NCBI RefSeq assembly: GCF_001667185.1
Contig: NZ_LZIC01000076.1
Location: 1-64,000, forward strand
Length of the DNA stretch: 64,000 nt
Direction: 5' to 3'
Origin: Mycobacterium sp. 852002-50816_SCH5313054-b
Lineage (GTDB): Bacteria > Actinomycetota > Actinomycetes > Mycobacteriales > Mycobacteriaceae
The notes under the pieces were generated by a model. That model was not told the origin of the DNA, ran no database searches, and worked only from the letters and a program-made list of their open reading frames with translations. Positions 26,336 through 35,545 of the stretch are shown here, in pieces. The position numbers were made by a program, and so were the translations under genes. Position 1 is the first letter of the stretch. Each line of letters opens with the position of its first letter.

Positions 26336-27541
26336 ATGGCAATCAATTTGGAACTGCCCCGCAAGCTGCAAGCGGTGGTCGTCAAGACGCACCAGGGCGC
26401 TGCGGAGATGATGCGACCGATCGCGCGCAAGTACGACCTGAAGGAACACGCCTACCCGGTCGAGCTGGACACCCTGTTCAACCTGTTCGCGGGAGCCTCG
26501 GAATCAATCGAATTCGCCGGCGCCGACGCCCTCCGAGACGAGGACGAAGACCGCGGCACGAACCACAACGGCGCCAACATGGCGGCGCTGCTGCAGACCT
26601 TGGAGGCCTGCTGGGGCGACGTCGCGATGATGCTCTCGGTCCCCTATCAGGGTCTGGGCAATGCCGCCATCTCCGCGGTCGCCACCGACGAACAGCTAGA
26701 GCGCCTGGGCCAGGTGTGGGCGGCGATGGCCATCACCGAGCCCGGCTTCGGATCCGACTCGGCGGCGGTGTCCACCACCGCCAAGCTGGACGGCGACGAG
26801 TACGTCATCAACGGAGAGAAGATCTTCGTCACCGCGGGCTCGCGCGCCACCCACATCGTCGTCTGGGCCACGCTGGACAAGGCGGCGGGCCGCGCGGCGA
26901 TCAAGTCGTTCATCGTGCCGCGCGATCACCCCGGCGTCACGGTCGAACGCCTCGAGCACAAGCTCGGCATCAAAGGGTCCGACACCGCGGCGATCCGGTT
27001 CGAAAACGCCCGCATCCCGAAGGACAACTTGTTGGGCAACCCCGAAATCGAGGTCGGCAAGGGCTTTTCCGGTGTGATGGAGACCTTCGACAACACTCGG
27101 CCGATCGTCGCCGCCATGGCCATCGGGGTCGGCCGCGCCGCGCTGGAGGGGATCCGCAAGATCCTCACCGAGGCCGGCGTCGAGATCTCCTACGACCGGC
27201 CGTCACACGCCCAGAGCGCGGCCGCGGCCGAGTTCCTGCGGATGGAGGCCGACTGGGAGGCTGCCTACCTGCTGTCGCTGCGGGCGGCGTGGCAGGCCGA
27301 CAATAAGATCCCCAACTCCAAAGAGGCGTCGATGAGCAAGGCCAAGGCCGGCCGGATGGCAAGCGACGTCACCCTCAAGTCCGTCGAATTGGCAGGCACC
27401 GCAGGGTATTCCGAGCAGTCCCTGCTGGAAAAGTGGGCGCGCGACTCCAAGATCCTGGACATCTTCGAGGGCACCCAGCAGATCCAGCAACTGGTGGTCG
27501 CCCGTCGCCTGCTGGGGCTGTCGTCATCCGAACTCAAGTAG
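26336..27541 (+). CDS. fadE23: FadE23, acyl-CoA dehydrogenase subunit
   Basis: A 401-residue partner of FadE24. ATG chosen because the conserved sequence begins MAINLELPRKLQ. Seen: MAITEPGFGSDSAAVSTTA (FAD/substrate loop), IKGSDTAAIRFENARIPKDNLLG, and IFEGTQQIQQLVVARRLLG at the C-terminus with the catalytic Glu of the FEGT motif. It overlaps the convergent aldo-keto reductase by 8 bases. Induced by isoniazid in M. tuberculosis, as I recall. The natural substrate is not settled by sequence. Confidence 0.93.
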   Translation: MAINLELPRKLQAVVVKTHQGAAEMMRPIARKYDLKEHAYPVELDTLFNLFAGASESIEFAGADALRDEDEDRGTNHNGANMAALLQTLEACWGDVAMMLSVPYQGLGNAAISAVATDEQLERLGQVWAAMAITEPGFGSDSAAVSTTAKLDGDEYVINGEKIFVTAGSRATHIVVWATLDKAAGRAAIKSFIVPRDHPGVTVERLEHKLGIKGSDTAAIRFENARIPKDNLLGNPEIEVGKGFSGVMETFDNTRPIVAAMAIGVGRAALEGIRKILTEAGVEISYDRPSHAQSAAAAEFLRMEADWEAAYLLSLRAAWQADNKIPNSKEASMSKAKAGRMASDVTLKSVELAGTAGYSEQSLLEKWARDSKILDIFEGTQQIQQLVVARRLLGLSSSELK

Positions 27542-28391
27542 CGACGGCGCCCAGCCGCTCGCGGGTGTCCTCGTCCAGCTCGATGGACGCGACGTCCATG
27601 TTCTCCTCCAGGTGCCGCACCGACGAGGTGCCCGGAATCAGCAGCACGTTGGGCGCCACGCTCAGCGTCCACGCCAGTGCGACCTGCGCGGGCGTGCGGC
27701 CGAGCCGCTCGGCGGCGGCGGTCACCAACTGGTGACTCAGCACCGGGTTCGGCCGCGCGAACGCCGCCCCCAGGGGGAAGAACGGGACAAACGCGATCCC
27801 CTGCCTCGTGCACTCTTCGAGCACGGGGGCAGCGCCGCGGTCAACAAGATTGAAAGCGTTTTGCACACAAACGATTTCGGTGCGACCCAAGGCGTGCAGC
27901 AAATGCTCACGGTTGATGTTGCTCAGCCCGATCCCGGCGATCAACCCCTCGTCGCGGGCCTCGATCATCACCGAGAGCTGATCGTCGAACAGGTGATCCG
28001 GCCCGTCGCTGTCGAACAGCCGCAGATTGACCGCGGCCAGCCGGTCGACACCCAGGGCCCGCAGGTTCGTCTCGATGTCCCGCCGCAAGTCGCCGGGCTC
28101 GCCCACCGGTAGCCAGGCGCCGGCGTCGTCGCGGCGACCGCCGACCTTGCTCACCAGCGCCAGGTTCTCCGGGTAGGGGTGCAGCGCCGCGCGGATCAGC
28201 TCGTTGGCGACGTCCGGGCCGTAGAACTGGGCGGTGTCGATGTGGTCGACGCCGAGCTCGACGGCCCGCCGCAGCACCGCCAACGCCTCGGCGCGGTCCC
28301 GCGGCGGCCCGAACGCGTTGGGGCCGGGCAGCTGCATCGCGCCGAAGCCGATGCGCCCGACGGAAAAGCCACCGAGTGGAAAGGAATCCAT
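27534..28391 (-). CDS. Aldo/keto reductase
   Basis: A 285-residue NADPH-dependent oxidoreductase of the TIM-barrel AKR family. Seen: GFGAMQLPGPNAFG at the N-terminus, DHIDTAQFYGPDVANELI with the catalytic Asp and Tyr, LVSKVGG with the Lys, and cofactor-binding IPGTSSVRHLEENM near the end. The usual catalytic His position is not obvious: the strand reads NLRLFDSDG. The start is only 22 bases from the divergent AcuI-like start, so the two may share a compact promoter. Not part of the M. tuberculosis fadE23-fadB4 neighbourhood as I remember it. Confidence 0.87.
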   Translation of the reverse strand: MDSFPLGGFSVGRIGFGAMQLPGPNAFGPPRDRAEALAVLRRAVELGVDHIDTAQFYGPDVANELIRAALHPYPENLALVSKVGGRRDDAGAWLPVGEPGDLRRDIETNLRALGVDRLAAVNLRLFDSDGPDHLFDDQLSVMIEARDEGLIAGIGLSNINREHLLHALGRTEIVCVQNAFNLVDRGAAPVLEECTRQGIAFVPFFPLGAAFARPNPVLSHQLVTAAAERLGRTPAQVALAWTLSVAPNVLLIPGTSSVRHLEENMDVASIELDEDTRERLGAVAT

Positions 28392-28413
28392 GGGGTGAGG
28401 TTAGCGTCGTCGT

Positions 28414-29412
28414 ATGGACACGTTTCACGCGCTCGTGGCGCGCCAAGATGGTGACCGGATAAGCGCGTCGGTCGAGACGCTGAGCGCCGAGGACCTCCCG
28501 CCCGGCGAGGTGACGATCCGGGTGGAGTACTCGAGCGTCAACTTCAAGGACGCGCTGGCGCTGACGCCGGGCGGCGGCGTGGTCCGCAATTATCCGGTGG
28601 TGCCGGGCATCGACCTGACCGGCGAGGTCGTCGAGTCGCACTCCCCCGACTTCGCCGTCGGCGACAAGGTGCTGGCCCACGGGTACGCGATCGGCACCGG
28701 CCACCACGGCGGCTACGCCGAATACGCGCGGCTGCCGGCCGACCAGGTGGTGGCGCTCGGCGACCTGACGCCGCGCGAGGGCGCCGCGATCGGGACCGCC
28801 GGCTTCACCGCCGCGATGAGCGTGCAGGCGTTGATCGACTGGGGCCTCGAACCCGGCGCCGGGTCGGTCGTCGTCACCGGCGCCTCCGGCGGCGTCGGGT
28901 CCATCAGCGTGGATCTGCTGGCCGCCGCCGGCTACCGGGTGGTCGCATCGAGCGGTAAGGAGCAGGCGGCCGGACTGCTGAAAGAGCTTGGCGCCGCGGA
29001 GGTTATCGGGCGGTTGCCCAAGGACCCCGACGCCAAGCCGCGGCCCCTGGCCAAGACGCGCTGGGCGGGCGCGGTGGATTGCGTGGGCGGGGCGACCCTG
29101 GCCGATGTGCTCAGCGCCGTCGACTACGGCGGGGCGGTGGCCTGCAGCGGCCTGACCGGTGGGCCGGCGTTGCACACCACCGTGATGCCGTTCATCCTGC
29201 GCGGCATCGCGCTGCTCGGGATGGACTCGGTGCTGATGCCGATCGGCCGGCGCCGCAAATTGTGGGCGCTGCTGGGTGATTCGTTGCGGCCGCGTCACCT
29301 GGAGGCGGTGGTCAGCGACGTGGACGTCAAGGACGTCGTCGGGGTGCTCGATCAACTGCGCGCCGGCGCCTTCTCCGGCCGCGCCCTGGTGCGGGTCGCC
29401 GGCGGATTTTGA
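28414..29412 (+). CDS. AcuI/YhdH-type acryloyl-CoA (quinone) reductase, MDR family
   Basis: A 332-residue zinc-free medium-chain reductase. Seen: YSSVNFKDALALTPGG, GIDLTGEVVESHSPDF, GHHGGYAEYARLPADQVV, the cofactor motif VTGASGGVGSISVDLLAAAGYRV (split here by family Gly residues at GASGGVG) and GMDSVLMPIGRRRKLW, all as in YhdH/AcuI. Relatives reduce acryloyl-CoA with NADPH. It is followed 22 bases later by fadB4, another MDR enzyme, so the two are probably co-transcribed. Confidence 0.87.
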   Translation: MDTFHALVARQDGDRISASVETLSAEDLPPGEVTIRVEYSSVNFKDALALTPGGGVVRNYPVVPGIDLTGEVVESHSPDFAVGDKVLAHGYAIGTGHHGGYAEYARLPADQVVALGDLTPREGAAIGTAGFTAAMSVQALIDWGLEPGAGSVVVTGASGGVGSISVDLLAAAGYRVVASSGKEQAAGLLKELGAAEVIGRLPKDPDAKPRPLAKTRWAGAVDCVGGATLADVLSAVDYGGAVACSGLTGGPALHTTVMPFILRGIALLGMDSVLMPIGRRRKLWALLGDSLRPRHLEAVVSDVDVKDVVGVLDQLRAGAFSGRALVRVAGGF

Positions 29413-29434
29413 GTCGGCAGTAGGCTGTCCGACC

Positions 29435-30406
29435 ATGCGGGCTGCACGGGTGACTCGGCTGGATGGTCCGGACGCGATCGAGGTGGCGGAGGTCGAGGAA
29501 CCCTCGGGTGACGGCGTGGTCGTCGACGTGTACGCCGCGGGCGCGGCCTTCCCCGACGCGCTGTTGACCCGTGGCCTCTACCAGTACCGGCCGGAGCCGC
29601 CGTTCGTGCTCGGGGCCGAGATCGCCGGCGTGGTGCGCTCCGCGCCGGAGGGCGCCCACGTGCAACCCGGCGACCGGGTCGTCGGGCTGACGATGCTGTC
29701 CGGGGGCATGGCCGAGGTCGCGATCCTGCAGCCCGACCGGGTGTTCAAGCTGCCGGACAACGTGAGCTTCGAGGCCGGGGCCGGGCTGCTGTTCAACGAC
29801 CTGACGGTGTACTTCGCGCTGACCGTGCGGGGCCGGCTGGCCCAGGGCGAGACGGTGCTGGTGCACGGCGCCGCCGGCGGCATCGGGACGTCGACGCTGC
29901 GGCTGGCGTCGCTGCTCGGGGCGTCGCGCAGCATCGCGGTCGTCAGCACCGAAGACAAGGCGGACGTCGCGACGGCGGCCGGCGCCACCGATGTGGTGCT
30001 GGCCGAGGGGTTCAAGGACGCGGTCAAGGAGCTCACCGGCGGCCGCGGCGTCGACGTGGTGGTCGACCCGGTCGGCGGCGACCGGTTCACCGATTCGCTG
30101 CGCTCGCTCGCCCCGGGCGGCCGGCTGCTGGTCATCGGCTTCACCGGCGGGGAGATCCCGACCGTGAAGGTGAACCGGCTGCTGCTCAACAACATTGACG
30201 TGGTCGGCGTGGGCTGGGGAGCCTGGGCGGGGACGCACCCGGGCGCGCTCGCCGAGCAGTGGGCCGGGCTGGAGGCACTGCTCAGCTCGGGCCGGCTGGC
30301 CGCCCCGAGGCCCGAGGTCTACCCGCTGGAGCGGGCCGGCGCGGCCGTCGCATCGCTCGAGAATCGCACGGCCAAAGGGAAAGTTGTGGTGCGCGTTCGC
30401 GATTGA
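29435..30406 (+). CDS. fadB4: FadB4, NADPH quinone oxidoreductase, MDR family
   Basis: A 323-residue zinc-free medium-chain reductase, counterpart of Rv3141 although it is not a FadB-type enzyme. Seen: MRAARVTRLDGPDAIEVAEV at the start, PFVLGAEIAGVVRSAPEG, NADP motif VHGAAGGIGTSTLRLA, GGRGVDVVVDPVGGDRF and VVGVGWGAW. The ATG was chosen for this conserved beginning. Position after fadE23 is as in M. tuberculosis, apart from the two inserted genes. Confidence 0.88.
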   Translation: MRAARVTRLDGPDAIEVAEVEEPSGDGVVVDVYAAGAAFPDALLTRGLYQYRPEPPFVLGAEIAGVVRSAPEGAHVQPGDRVVGLTMLSGGMAEVAILQPDRVFKLPDNVSFEAGAGLLFNDLTVYFALTVRGRLAQGETVLVHGAAGGIGTSTLRLASLLGASRSIAVVSTEDKADVATAAGATDVVLAEGFKDAVKELTGGRGVDVVVDPVGGDRFTDSLRSLAPGGRLLVIGFTGGEIPTVKVNRLLLNNIDVVGVGWGAWAGTHPGALAEQWAGLEALLSSGRLAAPRPEVYPLERAGAAVASLENRTAKGKVVVRVRD

Positions 30407-30511
30407 GGCGCGGCGACACATAAACGTTTGCGACGACACGCCGACGCGGTGCGCAATGGATTATGTCTCGAGGAGTTGGGGCGCCGAGCACCTTGTGCTG
30501 CCGGTAAACAA

Positions 30512-30527
30512 AAAGTAATGTCACTTT
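30512..30527. promoter_or_regulatory. Weak inverted repeat before the catabolic cluster
   Basis: AAAGT and ACTTT arms (5 bp) with a 6-base spacer, 33 bases before the first ATG of the cluster, in an AT-rich patch that may hold its promoter. It could be the operator of the cluster's own TetR protein. Short arms make this tentative. Confidence 0.3.
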
Positions 30528-30560
30528 CAGTTTCGTAGCCCCGCCGAGCTTGGAGTCTCC

Positions 30561-31667
30561 ATGGAATCCTTCGTTCACCTGCGAAAAGGGAAAACACCGC
30601 GACGGCTGCACGCCGACCTCGACGGGCTCAAGGACGACGAACTGGGCCGGGGCGGGTTCACCGGCCGGACCGCGAACATGTACCGCCGCAACGACCCCAC
30701 CGCCTATCGGGCCGTCGGCCCCCTGCGACCCGTCGACGTGCTCGCCGGCGAGCTCAAGCCCAGCGACGCCACCGACGCCGACGGCGGGCCGCTGCTGATG
30801 TTCAGCAACGACGACTGCCGAATCTCGTTGAGCCGGCGCCACGAGCCGATGCCGTTCTACGCCCGGCACATCGACGGAGATCTGCTGTGCTTCGTGCACC
30901 GGGGAGCGGGCCTGCTGGAGACCGAGTTCGGGCCGCTGCGCTACCGGGAGGGCGACTGGGTCTACATCCCGAAGGCGTGCACCTGGCGCCAGCTACCCGA
31001 TAGCGAGACCACCCTGCTGATGATCGAGGCCAGCGACGAATTCCGGGTGCCGCCACCCGGCGCGCTGGGCCGCCACTTCCCGTTCGACCCGTCGCAGGCC
31101 ACCATTCCGGAGCCGGCCCCGATCGGCGACGACGAACGCGACGAGTACGAGGTCCGGCTCCTCCACCGGCCTATTGGGGATGGCGGCCCGACAACGCTGT
31201 TCTACCAACACAATCCGCTGGACGTCGAGGGCTGGCGCGGCGACAACTTCGCGTTCACCTTCAACATCGCCGACTACAACGTGATCACCTCGGACAGCGT
31301 CCACCTGCCGCCCACCGTGCACCTCTTCATGCAGGCCACCGGCGTCTACGTGATGAACTTCCTGCCCAAGCCCGCCGAGGGCGTCGCCGGCACCGAGCGT
31401 ACGCCCTGGTACCACCGCAACGTCGACTACGACGAGATCGCCTTCTTTCACGGCGGATCGCTGTACGGCATCCCGATGCCGCCCGGGCTGATCACCCATG
31501 CGCCGCAAGGGGTTCACCACGGCGCCCCGGAGAAGGCGCGGGAACGTGCGCGCCGCAAGTTCGACGAACATTCGCGGGTGGACTGGCAGGTGATCGCCGT
31601 CGACACCCGCCGCCGGCTGACACCGTCGGCCGAGGTGCTCGCCCACGACCTGGGGCAGCACTCGTGA
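30561..31667 (+). CDS. Homogentisate 1,2-dioxygenase-like cupin
   Basis: A 368-residue two-cupin protein resembling homogentisate dioxygenase, the ring-cleaving iron enzyme of tyrosine breakdown. Seen: NMYRRNDPTAY, GDLLCFVHRGAGLLETEFG, GDWVYIPK, WRGDNFAFTFNIADYN, a likely Fe site in YHRNVDYDE (about 277-285), and HAPQGVHHGAP with a His near 318. No fumarylacetoacetase or isomerase gene is nearby, so the substrate may be another aromatic acid. First gene of the cluster; the next overlaps it by 4 bases. Confidence 0.78.
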   Translation: MESFVHLRKGKTPRRLHADLDGLKDDELGRGGFTGRTANMYRRNDPTAYRAVGPLRPVDVLAGELKPSDATDADGGPLLMFSNDDCRISLSRRHEPMPFYARHIDGDLLCFVHRGAGLLETEFGPLRYREGDWVYIPKACTWRQLPDSETTLLMIEASDEFRVPPPGALGRHFPFDPSQATIPEPAPIGDDERDEYEVRLLHRPIGDGGPTTLFYQHNPLDVEGWRGDNFAFTFNIADYNVITSDSVHLPPTVHLFMQATGVYVMNFLPKPAEGVAGTERTPWYHRNVDYDEIAFFHGGSLYGIPMPPGLITHAPQGVHHGAPEKARERARRKFDEHSRVDWQVIAVDTRRRLTPSAEVLAHDLGQHS

Positions 31668-32839
31668 AGCACGACTACGACCGAATCCCGTATCTGGTTG
31701 CCTTCCAGAACAATTCCGCGGTACGCGACGTCTACGGCGGGCTGGCCGAGATCACCGTCCTGGAAAGCTATCTGCTCAAGCCGAAAGCCAAGCCGTCCGA
31801 CACCGTGCTGGTCTTCATGCACCCGATCGGTGGGGGCGCGTACCTGCCGATGATCAACGCGCTGGCCCGGGCGGGGCACCACGTCATCTACTGCAACAGC
31901 CGGTTCCGCGGCACGGATTCGGGGCTGCTGATGGAGAAGGTGGTCGAGGACCTCGGCGAGTGCATCAAGGACGCCAAGAACCGGCTGGGCTACTCCCAAG
32001 TCGTGCTGGCCGGGTGGAGCGGCGGCGGCTCGCTGTCGATGTTCTACCAGCAGCAGGCCCAGAAACCGACGATCACGGCGAGCCCGTCCGGCGACGGCCC
32101 CGACCTCACCAAGCTGGACCTGCCCGAGGCCGACGGGATCATGCTGCTGGCCGCGCACATCAGCCGGCACGGCACGCTGACCGAATGGCTGGACGCGTCC
32201 ATTCTCGACGAATCCGATCCCACCAAGCGCGATCCCGAGCTGGACCTGTACGACCCGGACAACCCCAACCAACCGCCCTACAGCCAGGAATTCCTGGAGC
32301 GCTACCGGCAGGCGCAGATCGACCGCAACCGGCGCATCACCGCGTGGGTCAAGGAAAAGCTCGCCGAACTGAAGGCCTCCGGACGCCCCGACGAGGAATT
32401 CTGCTTCGTCGTGCACGGCACCATGGCCGACCCGCGCTGGCTGGACCCGGCCGTCGATCCTAACGAACGCACCCCGGGGACCTGCTATCTGGGCGATCCT
32501 CGAGTGGTGAACATGAGCCCGGTCGGGTTGGCCCGGTTTTCGACGCTGCGCGGCTGGCTGTCGCAATGGAGCTACGACGACGCCCGCGGCGACGGCGTGG
32601 CGTGTGGGCGCGATCTTGCGGTCCCGGCGCTGGTCATCGGTAACCTGGCCGATGACGCCTGCACGCCCAGCCACACCCGACGGCTCTTCGAGGCGATCGG
32701 GCACCCCGACAAGGAGATGCACGAAATTCCCGGCGCCACACACTATTACGCGGGTCCCGACCAACGGGACAAGCTGCGGCACGCCGTCGAGGTGGTCACC
32801 GACTGGCTGGTCCGGCACGACTTCGCGGGCGCCGAATGA
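31664..32839 (+). CDS. Alpha/beta hydrolase
   Basis: A 391-residue hydrolase starting at GTG within the stop of the dioxygenase gene. Seen: oxyanion region FMHPIGGGAYLP (about 48-59), nucleophile GWSGGGS with Ser near 115, acid candidate in GNLADDACTPSH, and His in GATHYYAGP near 368. Tight coupling to a ring-cleavage-type dioxygenase suggests a C-C or ester hydrolase acting on its product; that is inference. Confidence 0.8.
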   Translation: MKHDYDRIPYLVAFQNNSAVRDVYGGLAEITVLESYLLKPKAKPSDTVLVFMHPIGGGAYLPMINALARAGHHVIYCNSRFRGTDSGLLMEKVVEDLGECIKDAKNRLGYSQVVLAGWSGGGSLSMFYQQQAQKPTITASPSGDGPDLTKLDLPEADGIMLLAAHISRHGTLTEWLDASILDESDPTKRDPELDLYDPDNPNQPPYSQEFLERYRQAQIDRNRRITAWVKEKLAELKASGRPDEEFCFVVHGTMADPRWLDPAVDPNERTPGTCYLGDPRVVNMSPVGLARFSTLRGWLSQWSYDDARGDGVACGRDLAVPALVIGNLADDACTPSHTRRLFEAIGHPDKEMHEIPGATHYYAGPDQRDKLRHAVEVVTDWLVRHDFAGAE

Positions 32840-34035
32840 CAGGTGCGTTGGACGGCATCCGGGTGCTCGAGCTGGGCACCCTGATCGCCGGGCCGTTCGC
32901 CGGCCGGCTGCTCGGCGACATGGGCGCCGACGTCATCAAGGTGGAACCCCCCGGCGCCCCGGACCCCCTGCGGACCTGGGGCCAGGCCGAACTGGACGGA
33001 CACCACGTCTTCTGGACCGTGCACGCGCGCAACAAGAGGGCCATCACCCTCGACCTGCGCAAGCCACGCGGCCGCGAGCTGTTCCTCGACCTCGTCGCGA
33101 AATCCGACATCGTGGTGGAGAACTTCCGCCCGGGCACGCTGGAGAAATGGAACCTGGGCTACGACGCGCTCAGTGAGCGCAATCCGGGCATCATCCTGGT
33201 GCGGGTGTCCGGCTATGGGCAGACGGGGCCCGAGGCGCACAAGGCCGGCTACGCCTCGGTGGCCGAGGCCGCCAGCGGCCTGCGGCACCTCAACGGCTTT
33301 CCCGGCGGTCCGCCGCCCCGGCTGGCGCTCTCGCTCGGCGACAGCCTGGCGGGCATGTTCGGCGCCCAAGGCGCGCTGGCAGCGCTGTACCGTCGCAGCG
33401 TCACCGGGCACGGACAGGTGGTCGACGTCGCGCTGACCGAATCGTGCTTGGCGGTCCAGGAATCCACGATTCCCGACTACGACGCGGGCGGCGTGGTGCG
33501 CGGTCCGTCGGGCACCCGGCTGGAGGGCATCGCGCCGTCCAACATCTATCGCACCGCCGACGGCTCCTGGGTGGTGATCGCCGCCAACCAGGACACGGTT
33601 TTCGCCCGCCTGTGCAAGGCCCTGGGGCGCCCGGAACTGGCCGCCGACGACCGCTTCGCCACCCACGGCGCCCGCGGCCGCAACCAAGACGAACTCGACG
33701 GGATCATCGGCGCGTGGGCCGCGGAACGCGAGCCCGGTCAGATCATCGAAACGCTGTCCGCCGCAGGGGTGATCACCGGACCGATCAACACCGTCGCGGA
33801 GGTGGTGAACGACCCGCAGCTGCGGGCCCGCGGCATGCTGGTCGAACACTACGACGAGCGGGTGCGGCGCACCGTGCTGGGGCCGGGCGTCGTGCCGGTG
33901 CTCTCGGAATCCCCGGGCGGTGTCCGCAACGCGGGGCCGGCGCGCCCGGGCCAACACAACGACGACGTCTACATCGGGCTGCTGGGCAAGACCGCCGAGG
34001 AGCTCGACGGGCTGAGGGCCGAGGAGGTGCTATGA
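32836..34035 (+). CDS. CaiB/BaiF-type CoA-transferase (class III), canonical Asp replaced
   Basis: A 399-residue family III CoA-transferase. Seen: GIRVLELGTLIAGPFAGRLLGDMGAD, split by motif at AGPFAGRLL, then VHARNKRAITLDL, VENFRPGTLEKW and VSGYGQTGP. Most members have GFD with the Asp that carries the acyl group; here the segment is KAGYASVAEAA, giving Ala140 with Glu144 nearby. I recall a subgroup with this pattern, so activity is not excluded. Start ATG overlaps the previous stop by 4 bases, and its stop overlaps the lyase start. Confidence 0.85.
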   Translation: MTGALDGIRVLELGTLIAGPFAGRLLGDMGADVIKVEPPGAPDPLRTWGQAELDGHHVFWTVHARNKRAITLDLRKPRGRELFLDLVAKSDIVVENFRPGTLEKWNLGYDALSERNPGIILVRVSGYGQTGPEAHKAGYASVAEAASGLRHLNGFPGGPPPRLALSLGDSLAGMFGAQGALAALYRRSVTGHGQVVDVALTESCLAVQESTIPDYDAGGVVRGPSGTRLEGIAPSNIYRTADGSWVVIAANQDTVFARLCKALGRPELAADDRFATHGARGRNQDELDGIIGAWAAEREPGQIIETLSAAGVITGPINTVAEVVNDPQLRARGMLVEHYDERVRRTVLGPGVVPVLSESPGGVRNAGPARPGQHNDDVYIGLLGKTAEELDGLRAEEVL

Positions 34036-34925
34036 CCCACGTGAACATCCGTGAGGTTTCGCTGCGCGACGGCCTGCAGATCGAAAAGCCAATCCCGTTG
34101 GCCGCCAAGCTGGAATTGCTGGCCGCGGTCGCCGCCACCGGGGTGCGCGAGGTGGAAGCGACGGCGTTCGTGTCCCCGTCCAAGGTGCCCTCGATGGCCG
34201 ACGCCGCCGAACTCGCCGCGCATCTGCGCGACTACCCCGAGATCGAGTTCTCCGCCCTGGTGGCCAGTCCGAACGGCGCCAGGCGCGCCGTCGCCGCGGG
34301 ACTGCGGTCGATCGAGTACGTGGTGGCGGCGAGCGACGCGTTCAGCGAGGCCAACGTCGGGCGGCCCGCCGCCGAGGCCACCCGACAGATCGAGGAGATC
34401 GTCGCCATCGCCCACGACGCAGGCGTCACGGTCGAGGTCATCGTCGCCACCGCGTGGGACTGCCCTTTCGAAGGGCCGACCGCGCCGCAGCGGGTGCTCG
34501 ATATCGGTGCGGCGGCGCGCGAGAGGGGCGCCGACCGTTTCTCGATCGCCGACACCATCGGCACCACCACCCCGCGGCGCGTGACTTCGCTGATCGCACA
34601 ACTGCGTCCGGTGATCGGCGACATGCCGCTGGGCGGGCATTTCCACAACACCCGCGGCACCGGCCTGGCCAGCGCCTACGCCGCGGTCGGCGCCGGGGTC
34701 ACCAGGCTCGACGCCTCGGTGGGCGGGCTGGGCGGCTGCCCGTTCGCGCCCGGCGCCACCGGCAACATCGCCACCGAGGACCTGGTCTATTTGCTCCGCG
34801 ACAGCGACATCGGCGTCGACGTCGACCTGCCGGCCGCCATCGCGGCCGCCGAAGTCGCCAAATCCGTTGTGGGCCATGACTTGCCGAGTGCACTGCTGCG
34901 CGCCGGCGACCGAATCCGGAACTGA
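34032..34925 (+). CDS. Hydroxymethylglutaryl-CoA lyase-like enzyme
   Basis: A 297-residue TIM-barrel lyase of the HMG-CoA lyase/citramalyl-CoA lyase type, splitting a 3-hydroxy-3-methyl acyl-CoA into acetyl-CoA and a keto acid. Seen: EVSLRDGLQ with the metal Asp, EATAFVSPSKVPSMADA, HFHNTRGTG with metal His residues, and GLGGCPFAPGATGN, the family signature with its catalytic Cys. Coupled by ATGA overlaps to the CoA-transferase upstream, a common pairing for acid activation followed by cleavage. Confidence 0.88.
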   Translation: MTHVNIREVSLRDGLQIEKPIPLAAKLELLAAVAATGVREVEATAFVSPSKVPSMADAAELAAHLRDYPEIEFSALVASPNGARRAVAAGLRSIEYVVAASDAFSEANVGRPAAEATRQIEEIVAIAHDAGVTVEVIVATAWDCPFEGPTAPQRVLDIGAAARERGADRFSIADTIGTTTPRRVTSLIAQLRPVIGDMPLGGHFHNTRGTGLASAYAAVGAGVTRLDASVGGLGGCPFAPGATGNIATEDLVYLLRDSDIGVDVDLPAAIAAAEVAKSVVGHDLPSALLRAGDRIRN

Positions 34926-35536
34926 TGCCCACCGAAAACCTGACCGCCAAGGGCCGCCAGACCAGGCAGGCCATCGAACAGGCAGCCCGAAAACTGTTCG
35001 CGGAACGCGGCTTTCACGGCACCACCCTGGCCGACATCACGTCGGCGGCCGGCAAGTCGTCCGCCGTGTTCTACCGGTACTTCGCCGACAAGGAAGACCT
35101 GTTGGCCGTGCTGGCGGAGTCGTTTCTGCACGAGGTCGTCAGGCCGTCCGGGTTGAGCGTCGAGCCGCCGGAATCGCCGGATGACGACGCGTTTTTCACC
35201 GGGGTGGTGACCGGGTACTGGAACATGTTCAAACAGAACATCGGCATCATGATCGCCGTGGCCCAGCTGGCCGCCACCCAGCGACGCTTCGCGACCGTCC
35301 AGAACGAATTCCGGCGCTTCGGCATGGACATCGTGGCCGCGTCGGTCCGGCGCGCCCAGGAACACGGTTACGGCGCCGAGCTCAACCCCGAACACACCGC
35401 GGCGGCCATCGCGCTGTTGTTCGAGAACTTCACCACCGTGTTCGTCGGACCATCGGGCCTGGGCCTGCAGATCTGCGACGAGGACGCCATCGCCACCCTG
35501 TCCACCATTTGGAAGAAAACGCTTTACGGCGCGTAA
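34925..35536 (+). CDS. TetR-family regulator within the catabolic cluster
   Basis: A 203-residue TetR protein. DNA-binding domain near 10-60: ARKLFAERGFHGTTLADIT, then AGKSSAVFYRYFADKEDLLAVLAE. Its start overlaps the lyase stop by one base and the dehydrogenase follows 9 bases later, so it is co-transcribed with the enzymes it probably controls. Effector unknown; an acyl-CoA intermediate is likely. Confidence 0.88.
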   Translation: MPTENLTAKGRQTRQAIEQAARKLFAERGFHGTTLADITSAAGKSSAVFYRYFADKEDLLAVLAESFLHEVVRPSGLSVEPPESPDDDAFFTGVVTGYWNMFKQNIGIMIAVAQLAATQRRFATVQNEFRRFGMDIVAASVRRAQEHGYGAELNPEHTAAAIALLFENFTTVFVGPSGLGLQICDEDAIATLSTIWKKTLYGA

Positions 35537-35545
35537 GGAGTCGAC

